DNA from: Diplocarpon mali
Lineage: Eukaryota; Ascomycota; Leotiomycetes; Helotiales; Drepanopezizaceae
Direction: 5' to 3'
Length of the DNA: 18,722 nt
Assembly (NCBI GenBank): GCA_024741835.1
Contig: JAENRP010000554.1
Coordinates: 1 to 18,722, forward strand
The notes beneath the pieces are model-generated. The model ran no database searches. It saw only the letters and a list, made by a program, of their open reading frames with translations, and was not told the DNA's origin. The position numbers and the translations under genes were made by a program. Shown one piece after another: positions 1 through 10,872 of the stretch; position 1 is the first letter of the stretch; each line of letters begins with the position of its first letter.

Positions 1-84
1 TGATATACTATTGCCTTAACCTATATTGTTTTATATTCTTTGCTAATAGTAGTAGGGGCTACTACTTTTATTATTTAGGATATA
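1..84 (+). other. Fragment resembling the 3' tail of a gypsy pol
   Basis: The last 20 bases (65-84) are identical to 11023-11042, which lie near the end of the plus-strand gypsy pol. An ATTG(C/T)CTTA segment lies 55 bases upstream of the match here and 52 bases upstream in the other copy, so the similarity is probably a degraded homologous stretch and not chance. The match stops exactly where the first LTR-like repeat begins. The simplest reading is that the minus-strand element landed in, or recombined with, a related gypsy copy. The fragment is short and A+T-rich, so support is moderate. Confidence 0.4.
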
Positions 85-334
85 TATAAAGACCTAAGAT
101 AGATAGGTCTTATAATATATATCATATAATCGGCGTAGGCTAATAGGAGGATAAAAGGGCTACCTTCTATATATAGAGATAGCGCGTGTCGCTATAGTAC
201 TAAATATACCCTATACTTGGGACTTATCCTTAATATCTTGTCTAAGAGAGCCCGCTTGTGGTGCTTCCTCCTCTTGTTTTTAGGTCTTCCCTTAGGCCTA
301 TTCTTGTGTTGTCTCCTCCCCAAGTTTTATATTA
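85..334 (-). repeat. LTR-like direct repeat, copy 1 (3' LTR of the minus-strand gypsy element)
   Basis: This 250-bp block is repeated at 3442-3689 in the same orientation. The two copies align along their whole length and differ mainly by C/T and G/A transitions, as RIP would produce. Shared landmarks are the GACCT...AGGTCT inverted pair near the left edge, the GCGCGT.TCGCTATAGTA segment, the CTTCCTCCTCTTGTTTTTA run and the TCTTCCCTTAGGCCTATTC segment. The integrase-bearing interior reads on the minus strand, which makes this copy the 3' LTR. The outer termini are eroded: the right copy starts TGTAGAGACC where this one has TATAAAGACC. Confidence 0.8.
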
Positions 335-346
335 TTATTTAATATA

Positions 347-1177
347 TTAATAGTAGTATTCCACTAGGCGTTCCTCTACTACTAATCGATCCTTATATAT
401 AGCAGATCTCTTACCTACCTTAGTTCGAAACCCTAGTAATATAAAGAAGTCGTCTCTCTTAGCCTTTATATTAGTATAAGAGATAGGTTAGATTAAAGCT
501 TCTCGTTTAAAGGAAGTTGATATATCTTCTATATTATATAAGGTTCGTTTTAAAGAGGAGGCTAGTCGAGGCTCGCTAGCAGAGTCGGCTAGTATAAGGG
601 ATTCGTCTTCCGCAGGGTTTTAAGAGGTATCCTCTTTAATTGAGAGGTTGCTTAACTCAAGAGGTGCTAGCGTTATTATCTTAGGGTTAATTCTCTTAAA
701 GTAAGAGGTCCTTATATAACGTTTTCGTCCTATTAAGGGCTATAGTTAGGAAATGCCTTAACTTATAGATTCTACAATTTCTTTTAAAGTCAGTTAAAAG
801 CTACTGACTATCGACAGTTATTCTAGCTAAGTCTACTAGCTCTTCTTTCGATTCTTAAGTTTAAGAAGGGACCGAATATCAAGGCCGTTCTTTAGGTTAC
901 TTTTACGTATTATAGGAGTCGGTCGGAAGAAGGGTCTCCAAAGGGGTACTAATCTTCTGCTAGGTATATTATATCGCCTTATAAGGCCAGAGGGGGTATA
1001 AGCTTTGAATTATATAATAGTAGAAGCAAGGTATAAGTTGATAAAGTCATTAAGATTAAGGCTACTAAATCGTATAGAATTCAAAGCTAAAGAGTATATA
1101 CAAAGTAGGAAGCCTTCCTCCTAATATGCTCTCCTTAGCCTACGACTCTTAGAAGTCGATTTCTACTAATAAGTCAT
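347..1177 (-). pseudogene. Unrecognised 276-codon frame downstream of gypsy pol
   Basis: A single minus-strand frame runs from an ATG at 1177-1175 to a TAA at 349-347, 13 bases inside the LTR-like repeat. The ATG overlaps the presumed pol stop as ATGA, so pol and this frame share two bases. Interrupting codons are TAG/TAA, the expected RIP product of CAG/CAA. The protein opens with a basic stretch (KSTSKSRRLRR). It continues with FLLCIYSLALNSIRF, then a Pro/Arg-rich part containing PFFRPTPIIRK, and an acidic-to-basic C-terminal half ending DRLVVEERLVEYYY. I recognise no domain, zinc knuckle or clear membrane span. Its place after integrase and before the 3' LTR is where an extra or env-like ORF would sit, but nothing in it supports an envelope protein. 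The frame itself is well supported; the function is unknown. Confidence 0.55.
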
Positions 1178-3441
1178 GTTCTATCTACTAAAGGAAAGGT
1201 ATAGTAAAGGTGCAGCGTATCTATTGCACTAGTCTATTTCGCCTCTAGTTGTACTACTATCTCTATTGCACCTACTCTAACAGTTCTATTGCGACTATGA
1301 TACAACTGTGCTATGATATATAGAAAGCGAATGAAAGAGCCGCTTATAACCTTTGTTTATCTCCTGCTTATATAACGCCTTATAGATAGTAGGATTTTAA
1401 AACTCTACTAGTATTATTAACTGACGATAGAAAATTAAAGATAACCTATAAGGAATTGTATCTTATAATAGGTTGGCAGTAATCGATTTATAGAAATCGT
1501 ACTATTGATACTAAGAAGGCATTTGGAACTGAGATATATAGCGGTCTAAGTGCGATAGGCGCTAGCAATCGTATATACTGCCTTTAGTAGCTTAAACGCC
1601 GCATTCCTAAGTCGGATATTCTGGAAAATAAGAAGCTCCTATTTAGCAGATGTAATAAGGTAGCCTTCTTATAATCTGAAAGCCTTTAAGTAGTCGCTAT
1701 AAAAATGACTATATATAGTAGTACTATCGATTTAGCGTAGGGTATATAATTTCCCTATTTCTCTAGCATAGTTGATAATAATAAAAGGGCTACGCTACGC
1801 AGGTCTTAGCTTTTTGCCAGATTATCTCTTATCAAATAGTATAACCAATTAGCTAGGGGTTAATATTTTATTAAGATAAACTCCTAGATTATAACGCTCC
1901 TTTATATACTAGTAAGTAGAATTAGATCTAGTGTTAATAATATCTTGAACTTCCTATCTTTTAACTATATAATCAATTATAAGATCCGCATAATTAGCGT
2001 AATTAGGCAATGCACCTTTGATTCCGAGGTCCAGGCCACTTATAAGGGCTGCTAATAATTATCGATAATGCGTTGGAAATTGCTAGCTAATTATATTAAA
2101 GCTATTAAAGCTAAGTAAGATCTCAAATGGACTATAGCTAAGATGGGCGATATAGCAGTTGTTAAAGTCGTATAGAGCTCGATTGAGCTACTTTAGCTAG
2201 AGCTATAGTATAGGGCACGTCTTCTTAAGGATATATTAGAATACGTCTACTGCCTTTTCGATCATCCCTATAGCTTTCTTTGCTCTTAATAGTAATATAG
2301 TCTAAACTATGCCTTAACCTCTTGCTTACTTAATAACTTCCGCATTAAAATAAGGTCCTGGATTAGTATATATACCAACTAGGATACTATATATATTAAA
2401 TATATTAGATAAGAAGGAGATGACTGCAGCTAAGTCATTAGTATCAAATGCTTAAGCCTATACGTAATAGGAGAAGTAATTAATAACTAGTAGGATTTAA
2501 TAAACTTTGTTAAGTCGCTTGAAATCTAGAAAGGGGCTAATCCAATTAGCACTAAGTAGCTTTATAATATTAGAAATTGCGACTTTAGTAAGAGTCTAGG
2601 TTCGCTAAGCGGTATTATACTAGGTATAGCGCAAATAACTTAAGATATAATCTCTTATATCCTTTGCTATCTTAGGCTAATAGATATCTATTATCTTACG
2701 TATTATAATAGCAGCCTAGAAGTAGCCTCTATTATTATAAGCAGCTATTAGAATAGTTGGCACCTCGCTAGGTAGAATATATTGCTTTATTATACCTTAG
2801 ATTTGGATATATAAGATACCTTAAGAATTAGTATTATACCGATCTAGCTTCTTATAAAAGGCAGCTCTCTAAGTCTTTATAACGCACTACTTTAGGTACT
2901 TAGATAAGATAAGGAAGCTAGCGATTTTAGAGTACCACTTATAGGCGCGGTACTTCGCTTATGGCAATTGACCTCGTCGGACTCCTTTTAAAGTAAAAGA
3001 CCTTAAGATAGTTAGGAAATACTTAGACTTAGACCGCTTGATATATATAGGATCGGCTTAGCGCAGTCTAGCGATAAAGGATAATACTTTTAGTAGGACT
3101 ATTAGAGACTCCTTTAATATTATATAATATAGCTCCTCCTTATAAAGTAGATTCCCGATTTGTTTAATTAGCTCTTTATAATCACCTTTCCCTTCCTTCC
3201 AGACCTATTCTAGTTTAATGCTAAATATATTAAGATAGCTGAAATTGTTAAGGTATTTAGAATCTCCTTTCGGATTGGGAAAAATGGTTCGAAAGAGGGC
3301 GTCGGCCACCTTATTCCTAGAACCTAGAATCCAATATATCTTAAGGTTTAGCTATTATAGCTCTAAGGCCCATCTTGCGTAAATGCCTTTAATACTTGAC
3401 GATTTTAGGAAATAAGTCAGAGGTTGATAGTTAGTAAATAT
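1174..3441 (-). pseudogene. Ty3/gypsy pol remnant: C-terminal RNase H plus integrase, 5'-truncated
   Basis: One minus-strand frame covers the interior of the left element. It begins inside RNase H (TNYQPLTYFL, the decayed TDHQPLTYFL signature, near 3410-3435, then RNKVADAL near 3300). A linker leads to integrase. The H2C2 zinc-finger His sit as Tyr (AYNNRGYF, about 2720-2746), the second Cys pair as Tyr (about 2615-2650), and the WP tryptophan as TAG at 2678-2680. Two catalytic Asp are Asn codons (2479-2481 and 2362-2364) and the Glu is kept (2257-2259), about 35 residues after the second Asp. A GPY/F-like segment (about 1745-1830) and HFYSDYLKAFRL follow, and the frame ends at TGA 1176-1174. 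Gag, protease and RT are missing: the frame runs straight into the right LTR-like repeat. It cannot encode an active enzyme. Confidence 0.85.
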
Positions 3442-3689
3442 TGTAGAGACCTGAGATGGATAGGTCTTATAATATATATTATATAATCGACGTAGGACGG
3501 TAGGAGGATAAAAGGGCCATCTTTTGTATATAGAAATAGCGCGTATCGCTATAGTATTGAATATACTTTATACTTAGGACTTATTCCTAATATCTTATTT
3601 AAGAGAGCCTGCTTATAGTACTTCCTCCTCTTGTTTTTAAGTCTTCCCTTAGGCCTATTCTTATATTATCTCCCTTTAGTTTTATATTA
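3442..3689 (-). repeat. LTR-like direct repeat, copy 2
   Basis: This is the second copy of the block at 85-334, starting TGTAGAGACC and ending GTTTTATATTA. In the reading direction of the adjacent pol it occupies the 5' LTR position. However, no primer-binding site, leader, gag or RT lies between it and the RNase H fragment, which begins within a base or two of the repeat edge. It is more T/A-converted than copy 1 (for example CTTATAGTACTTCC against CTTGTGGTGCTTCC). No target duplication is evident on its flanks. It may be the 5' LTR of an internally deleted element, or an LTR from a different insertion brought next to the pol fragment by recombination. Confidence 0.75.
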
Positions 3690-3695
3690 GTGACT

Positions 3696-3735
3696 TATAT
3701 AAGGACCGATTTCTTAAGATTTCCGTCCTTATATA
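3696..3735. repeat. Inverted repeat (hairpin), 11-bp arms
   Basis: TATATAAGGAC at 3696-3706 is the exact reverse complement of GTCCTTATATA at 3725-3735. The spacer contains a TCTTAAGA palindrome. The structure lies six bases outside the right LTR-like repeat. It could be a remnant of the terminal region of another LTR, but no second copy is visible in the window. Confidence 0.6.
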
Positions 3736-3745
3736 ACCTTATTGA

Positions 3746-3768
3746 TCTCTTAGTTTGCAGATAAGAGA
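3746..3768. repeat. Inverted repeat (hairpin), 7-bp arms
   Basis: TCTCTTA at 3746-3752 pairs with TAAGAGA at 3762-3768 across a nine-base loop. It lies eleven bases after the larger hairpin. No function can be assigned. Confidence 0.45.
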
Positions 3769-4355
3769 CCGGCCTTTAAAATACATCTTTAAAATACTTA
3801 TAGCATTTTAATTAACTTTAAAACCTTATCCTTAATTGCTTAGTTACTTAGAACTATCGATTTTCGTTTAGCAACTATTAATAACTTTAGATTTTCCCTT
3901 TTTAGCTCTGCTTTAAAAACCCCTATTTTCTTCCTTAACTTTGAGATTTTCGGAATTTTCGGCTTCTTAATATGAAAAGTTTAGCGAACCTTATAATAGT
4001 AATCTTAAATAGCAGTAGTTTTAAGTACTTAAGTAATACTAAGCGTAAACTCTAATTAGAAGTGCCTCTTTAGAATCTTTAGAAATCTAAATCTGATAAT
4101 TCAGCTGCTTTAGCTAAATAGAACTTTAAGAATTGCCTTAGAATCGTCTCTAAAGACCCCTTTATTCTAAAGACTAATAGGAATTAGCCTAAAGGCTAAG
4201 AAGAATCTTAAATATAAACCTTATCTTAGAAATTAGTCTTTAATTAAATAAACCTTATCTTATTGCGATTAGTTGCAATACTCTTATTAGCTATTTAGCA
4301 CCTATTTAGAATCTTTTAGCAAACTTGGATTAAACTTTTAATAGAATTTAGAATT

Positions 4356-4383
4356 CTACTCCTAGGCTTAGCCTATAAGTAAA
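4356..4383 (+). repeat. 29-bp palindromic repeat, copy 1 (non-coding)
   Basis: CTACTCCTAGGC followed by TTAGCCTATAAGTAAA. It lies upstream of gag and is not in the gag frame. Its closest relative in the window is the last copy at 18682-18710. Confidence 0.6.
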
Positions 4384-4433
4384 AGGATAAAAAGACATCT
4401 TTAAATAACTTAAGACTGCTACTTACTTTTTTA

Positions 4434-7240
4434 ATATTAATATTAGAAAATACTAAAAATAATAATAATTTTAAACTTTTTATTAACCCTTTATCTGAAT
4501 CTTTTCAAACTTATCTTAGTCACTTTAAGATTGACTCGGATTCTGAATATTCTTTAAGCCCTTTTGAATTTTAAAGTACTCCTCTTAGCAATCAATCTTA
4601 TAATATTAAAGCTTCCCCTTTGCCTTTTATAAATTCTATTAACTTAAACAGTTAGTATAAAACGATAATAGCTGCATTTAAGGCTATTACTAATCACTTT
4701 CCCCTTCCTAGTTCCTTTAGCGCTCCTTACTTTATAGGCGCTAATATTACTAATTTCCTTAAGTAATATAAGGAAACTTATTACAATTTTAATATTATAT
4801 AAAAGGATATGATTTCTCGACTTCCTTACTACTATAATTATATAAGTAAGGATATTATTAAGTCCCTCTTTAAATAGAAAACTTATAGTTTATAAGAACT
4901 CCTTATTAAGGCCTTTAAATCTGAATTTTGCAAATTTGACAGATAGTAGATTCGCAATACCTTGGCTTTCTTAAAGGAATTTATTTTAATTACTTATACT
5001 CCTAAGGAACTTAAGAACTACTATCGGACTTTTACTTATATATTAAATATCTTAATTAGCTAGAAAATACTTAGCGAAGTTAAAAGAGGCCGCCTTTTTT
5101 TACTTAGATTACTTATTAGCCTTTGAAATAAGATTATTAAGCATTTTAGAATCGATAAGCAAGACCTTATAACCTTCGCCTTATTTAAGGAATTCGCGGC
5201 CTTTACTTTAAAATCAGATCTTAATAAGAGAACTATTAATACTATAGAGTAGGAAAAAGCCTTTACTCCCTCTTATACTAAAGACCTTAAGAGCCTGGTC
5301 CAAGAATACTCAAAGGCTTTGGAAGTTATAGAAGAGGCAAAGAAGAACCTAGTAGTTATACCCTTTACTTGCGGTCCTAACCTAGGAGTAAGATCTAACC
5401 TTAGAATTAAGGAACTTAAGACCTAATTTATAAAACTCTAAATCTAAAGCTTAAAAACTAGGATTAATAATCTCTTATAAGAAAAATAGCATATTCCCTA
5501 ATTTAGTAATAGGTAAAACTCAGCTACTATAAGCTAATATAGTAATTCCTATTACTAGACTCCTACTTCTTATTATTTAGAACAACCAGCTAATATAAGA
5601 ACTTAATAGTTGATTAAAGAAGGAGAAATTAATCCTAACTAGCACTTTACTAATATTAATACTATAGGGTATTAAAGGAATAGCAATAGAAGACGATTAA
5701 CCTGCAACTTTTGCAATAATAAAGAACCTAACTGCGCTTTATATAAGTATTGCAATAATTGCCCTCTTTTCTATCGTTTTATTAATACTAAGGTCATATA
5801 TATTAATAAGTATAGGATGCTTTGCATTAGAGATCCTAGGCCAAAAGCTATCCCTATTAAAAAGCACTAGAATCGCTTATAATTACAGACTATTCGAATA
5901 ATAATATATAGTATAAAATAAGATGAGAATTTAGTCGAACGATAGCGTATTATAAATATAAACGCTAAAATTCCAACTTATATATACATTAGTCCAATTA
6001 GCAACCTACTTAAGGGAGTTCTTAAGGACCTAGCTTCTAATTAAACAGCTATAGAAGTTAGAGGCATCTCTATCTTAGGATAAGTTAATAATAATATATC
6101 TATTGATATTAATGCTGCTTCTATATTTAAAAACCCTTGGAATACTTAGCGTCCTTTTAGATCTACTACTCCCTTAATACTAATAAAACTAGCTAAAGTC
6201 CAGAAATCAATGCGTATAATTTAAAAATCTTAATATAGAGTCTAAACGCTAAAAGATACTTAATAATTTGAAATTGCAGTAGATAAGGATAAAGCTGATA
6301 TAGTAGATGAATTAATTAGAGATATAATAGATAAAGATGGCTTTAAGCTTAAAGATTAAGAAGTTAAAGTTATTATATAGACCTTTGACCTTAAGCGAAA
6401 GAGATAAATATTAAAACGGGAAAAATTTATTAATAAATACGCTAGTTTAATTATAATAAAGAAAGCTATAGAGAATATTATAGCTTAGCAAATTAACCTT
6501 ACATTTAAAGACCTATTTGGTTTGATTAGACGCTTTAATAAAGTGCTAGGAAAGCATATCCTAATTGCCTTTAAAGATTTGAATAATAATAAGGAAATGG
6601 AAATTATAATATAAAAGAACTTTAAGAAGTACTTAGCCTTAATTAAATATCTTTAGATTATAGAAAACGAAGGAACTTAAAGGTATTATAATATTATAGT
6701 AATAGCTTTAATATTTTAAAATATTAATTGAAATTGTTTAGCAATTATAATAAGAAGCCCTAGTATTATTTATTTAATAGAAGAATTAGTCAAAGTAAAG
6801 GCTTTGATCGATTATAGTTCAAAAGTTAATATGATAATTAGAAAAGTAGTAGAAATAGCTTAATTAATAATTGTTAGCAATCGACTCCTTATTTATTCGA
6901 CTGTTTTTAGATCGAAATACAATTTTAATAGATAGGTAAAAAACGTAAAGGTTAGAGTTAAAGAAATTGTTAATTATATTAACTTTCTAATAATAGAGAA
7001 TTCTTTAAATAATATTCTTTTAAAAATGCCCTTTATTTTAAAATCTTAGCTAATATTTAACTATTTTAAAGATAGTCTTATAAAAGCTAGTCTTTAGAAT
7101 ATAGATCGATCTTTAAAAGGATAAATAGTTATCGCAAGAGATATAGTCGAATTTTAAAATAAGGTTTTAAGAAACGATTAGCCAGCATAAGGGCTAGGCT
7201 TAATGCTAATAAAAGAAGGCACTTAATAAAGAGTTATAGT
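4434..7240 (+). pseudogene. gag: Ty3/gypsy gag-protease, RIP-degraded
   Basis: One plus-strand frame carries Gag and then a retropepsin-like protease. The Gag/capsid signature is APYFIGANITNFLKQY followed by ISRLPYYYNYISKDIIKSL (about 4722-4870), matching fungal gypsy Gag (F.G.N.T.FL..Y, then LP.Y). A Cys cluster follows at 5703-5762 with spacing C-x2-C-x6-C-x5-C-x2-C, unlike the usual CCHC knuckle. The protease core is VKALIDYSSKVNMI (about 6795-6835); its Asp is kept at 6810-6812 and the following residue is Tyr instead of Ser/Thr. Stops are mostly TAA/TAG at Gln positions, with a rare TGA (near 5126). No ATG is visible at the likely start; a decayed ATA is possible near 4437. The next pol frame is offset, so the pair either used a frameshift or has gained an indel near 7240. 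Confidence 0.85.
5364..5396 (+). repeat. 29-bp palindromic repeat, copy 2 (in gag)
   Basis: It is in the gag frame and reads FTCGPNLGVRS. It belongs to the CTTGCGGTCCTA subtype and is very close to the copy at 12106-12135. Confidence 0.7.
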
Positions 7241-7278
7241 AAAAGAAAGGTAAGTTTGCCGATTTTAAATAATATTGA

Positions 7279-7309
7279 TTTAACTTGCGGTCTTAGACTA
7301 AGAGTCAAA
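7279..7309 (+). repeat. 29-bp palindromic repeat, copy 3 (5' part of pol frame)
   Basis: It is in the pol frame and reads DLTCGLRLRVKF. It lies just after the point where the readable frame changes from gag-protease to pol. Confidence 0.65.
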
Positions 7310-9408
7310 TTTAGAATTTTGAAAAATAGTATAATCGGCGTTTTATCAACTTAATAATTAAGAAAAAAGAAAAATAAGGTAGAGAAGAGAGTTTGTTTTA
7401 TAAATTTCGACAATTCATTAATCATTTTAAAAAACCTAAAAACCACTTATAAGCTAGACCTATAAATGAAAAATAATAAAATTACTAATAACATTTTTAT
7501 TTATATACTTTAAATTAATAACTTAGAAAATCTTTTATTTATTTTTAAAAAGGAAAATTCGGACTATTTTATAAGATTTAATAAAAAAGGAAAGAAGTAG
7601 AAAAGTATAGTACTAATTAATATTCGAACTATATATAAAAGTAAGGCTGATAAAGTATAACTAGTAGATTAAGGAATCTTTAATAGCTTAAAGCTTAAAG
7701 GATTAGATAATTGGTTTAAATAAGATAAGAAGCTTCGACCTTTAAAGCCGAGTAGTAAATTTGATAAGTTTATTATAGGCAGATTTTCTAATAAACCTAT
7801 TAGATATCGGCTAATAAAAGAACGTTTCGATATGCTAAAAATTAAAGATGACTTAATAGAATAAGAACGCGAACTACTTTATAAAACTTTAATAAATCGA
7901 AAGGACGCCTTAGCTTTTAATTAGATAGAACTTAGCTAGATTTAAAAAGAGGTTATACCTTATATTAAGATTAAGATAATACCTTATAAAGCTTAATAAG
8001 AGAAAACATTTAAGGTCCTTAAAGCTCTTTAAGAAAAGGTAATCGAAATATTAAAGGATAAGCTGAAGCAAGGTATTCTCAAGTTTTATAATAGCCCTTA
8101 TAGAAATAAATGGTTCCTAGTTGCTAAAAAAGAGAAGGGAACTTATAGATTAATAATAGTAGTAGTAAAGATGAACCGAGTAATAGTTAGGGATGCTAAT
8201 ATTCCTTTGAATATAAATGAGTTTTTAAATGAATTCGTAGGATTAACCTATAGCTCTTTTATTAACTTCTTCTTTTAATATAACTAATTTATTCTTAATA
8301 TTAAATCGAGAGATATAATAGTAATTCAAACCCTTCTTAGGCTACTTTAGATGATAAGATTACCTTAAGAGGCTATAAATTCGATCGCTTAATTTATTTA
8401 AGTAATCTATAAGATACTAATAGATTATATACCTAATATTGCGCTCTCTTATATAGATAATATAAGAGTAAAAGGATCAAGATCATTTTATAACTATAAA
8501 GAAGTTCTCCTTAGTATATAGCGATTTATAATAGAATACATTTAGAACCTAGACTAGGTACTTATACGATTTAAAAGGGCAAGAGCAATAGTCGGTCTGA
8601 AGTTATAATACTATCTTCTATCGATGGAAATTGTTGGTTTTATTACTGATTCTAATAGCCGAAGTCCTTAAAGGGCTAAAGTACTTAAAATCGACAAATG
8701 GAAGAGGTATAATAATATAGCAGAAGCTTGCGCATTTATTAGTATTATAGTATACTATTGCATTTAGATTAAGGATTTCGCTAAAAAGGCAGTACTTATT
8801 TACTCCTTATTTTAAAAAGGGGCTAAGTTTTAATAGGAGAAACCTTAAATAGAGGCTATAAAACAACTGAAGCAAGCGTTGCTTAAAGCGCTTTATCTAA
8901 TTAAAATAGACTATAGAGCTAACGCTAGGCTAATTATACTAACAGTTGATATAAGCTTAATTAGATAGGGTGCTATCCTTTAATAAGCTAATAGCTAATA
9001 GAAAAGATATCTAGCTTACTTTAAAAGTAGTCTTTAGAATCTAGTAAAGATAAAGTATAATGCTATTAAATAGGAATGTAAAAGCGCTTTAAAGGTAATG
9101 AAAAAGATAAGAAGCGACCTTTATAGTACTTACTTCATTTTTAAAACCGATGCTAAAGTGCTAGTAGAATAATTAAATAGAGCTGCAAGCGACCTATTAA
9201 AAGCCTTACTAATAAAATGGATTGCTTAGATAAGACTAATGGACTTTAAAGTCAAATATATTTTAAGAATGAAAAATACTACTGCCGATAGCCTTTTAAA
9301 AAGAACTCGGCCCTACCCCTTTAATTTAATTAAAGAAGATAAAATAGATATTAATAAGTAAATAGAAAATAAAGTTAGTTATCTATTAATATATTGCCTT
9401 AAAGGGAC

Positions 9409-9437
9409 TTAACTTGCAAGCCTGGCCTATAAGTCAA
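9409..9437 (+). repeat. 29-bp palindromic repeat, copy 4 (RNase H-integrase linker)
   Basis: TTAACTTGCAAGCC followed by TGGCCTATAAGTCAA, with well-matched outer arms (TTAACTT and AAGTCAA). It lies in pol but in a different phase from the other coding copies, so pol reads QLASLAYKSNK here. Confidence 0.7.
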
Positions 9438-10842
9438 ATAAGAGAATTTTATTACTTAACTACTTAAGTGACTTTAAAGAAATTGCAAAGTTTTTAATTA
9501 TACTTAAATAATTAAAGATAATTGCTCTTAAGGATTTTTAGAAATTTAAAGCTAAAGCTCTGATTTATTTAATATAAGAAAGACAATTATTTAAAAGGAG
9601 CGATAACTTATTCCTTATACGACTCTACTTAGATAATGAAAAACTAAGGGCTAAGGCTATCTAAGATATTTATAAGGAAACTGGCCACTAAGGAGCTAAG
9701 TCTACTTACTACTAACTCTTAAGAAAATTCTTTTGGAAAGGCTCTTTTAAAGATTGTAAAGCTTTTATAAAGAGTTGCATCCTTTATTAGAAACGAAAAC
9801 TTAATTATAAGGAAAATCCCTTATTCCTAACTTAGCTATTAGGCCTTTTTTATAAAGTCAGCCTTAATATTATATTAGTACTAATTACTAAAAATAGGAT
9901 AATATATTTTATTCTAATAAAGGAAGACCTATTAAGATAGCCTAAAGGACGACCTTTGAAATCTGCTAACTCTAAATCTATTGCAAAGTTCCTTTAGGAA
10001 GACGTGGTCTATTGCTATAGACTTTTTAGCAGATTAACTATTAATAAAGGCCTTGAAAACAAAGGAGTAGTTAAAGCTTTCTTGCGAAAATATAATATTA
10101 AATAGGTTCAAATCTCAGTGTATAACTTAAAAGCTAATAGAGTAGTAGAATAAGGATATTATAATATTTTTAATAGTTTATTCAAAGTTACTTATAAAGG
10201 ATTTAAGGATTAGATAAAACGCTTTTATAGAATACTCTTTACTTATTGAATGATAATCTATAAACTGATTAGAGTTATACTATTCTCATTTATTTATAAT
10301 AAAGAGGCATAGCTCTCTCTTAAATCCTAATAGCCTATTTAGAGATTGTTCGACTATAGTCAAATTCGGAACTGTTCCGATTTACTTATAATAAGATGCT
10401 AACAACTTAAGCTTTAAGATATAGATATAAAGGAAATCATTTTATAAAAGAAACGATATTAGGAAAAAGCTAAGAAAGCGTAGGCTGCTTTTAAAGTACT
10501 TAAAATGCACCCTATTTGAAAAGATAATCTTATCCTAATCTATAATATTATAAGAAGTATTAATATATCTGCAGATACTAAACTTGACTATCGATAGCTT
10601 AATCTATTTAAGGTTAAGTCTGAGTAAGAAGAAAAGGGATACTATTCTCTTTAAGAACTTAATAGAATCAATATTAAAAGAACCTTTATAACCAACCAAT
10701 TAAAGCGCTTTTATCGATATAACCAGACCTTATTCCCTTTAAAAGACGAATTAGAAATTAATATAACCTCTGAATCTTCTATAGGAACTAATAGTAATAT
10801 AAGTAATTTTGAACCTTTAAATAAAGACTAAGATTTTTCCAA

Positions 10843-10872
10843 TTTGACCTATAAGCCAGTCCTATAAGTAAA
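10843..10872 (+). repeat. 29-bp palindromic repeat, copy 5 (pol C-terminal extension)
   Basis: It is in the pol frame and reads NLTYKPVLQVKN. It lies after the GPY/F-like region of integrase, close to the pol stop. Confidence 0.65.

Larger units (their letters stand above)
3690..4433. other. Non-coding stretch between the two gypsy elements
   Basis: I find no protein frame with family similarity here on either strand. The stretch starts at the edge of LTR-like copy 2 and leads into the plus-strand gag frame. It holds two hairpins close to the LTR edge (3696-3735 and 3746-3768) and one copy of the 29-bp palindromic repeat (4356-4383), and is otherwise A+T-rich. It should contain the 5' LTR and leader of the plus-strand gypsy, but I could not match any part of it to the sequence after the end of pol, so LTRs for that element are not demonstrated. 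Confidence 0.5.
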
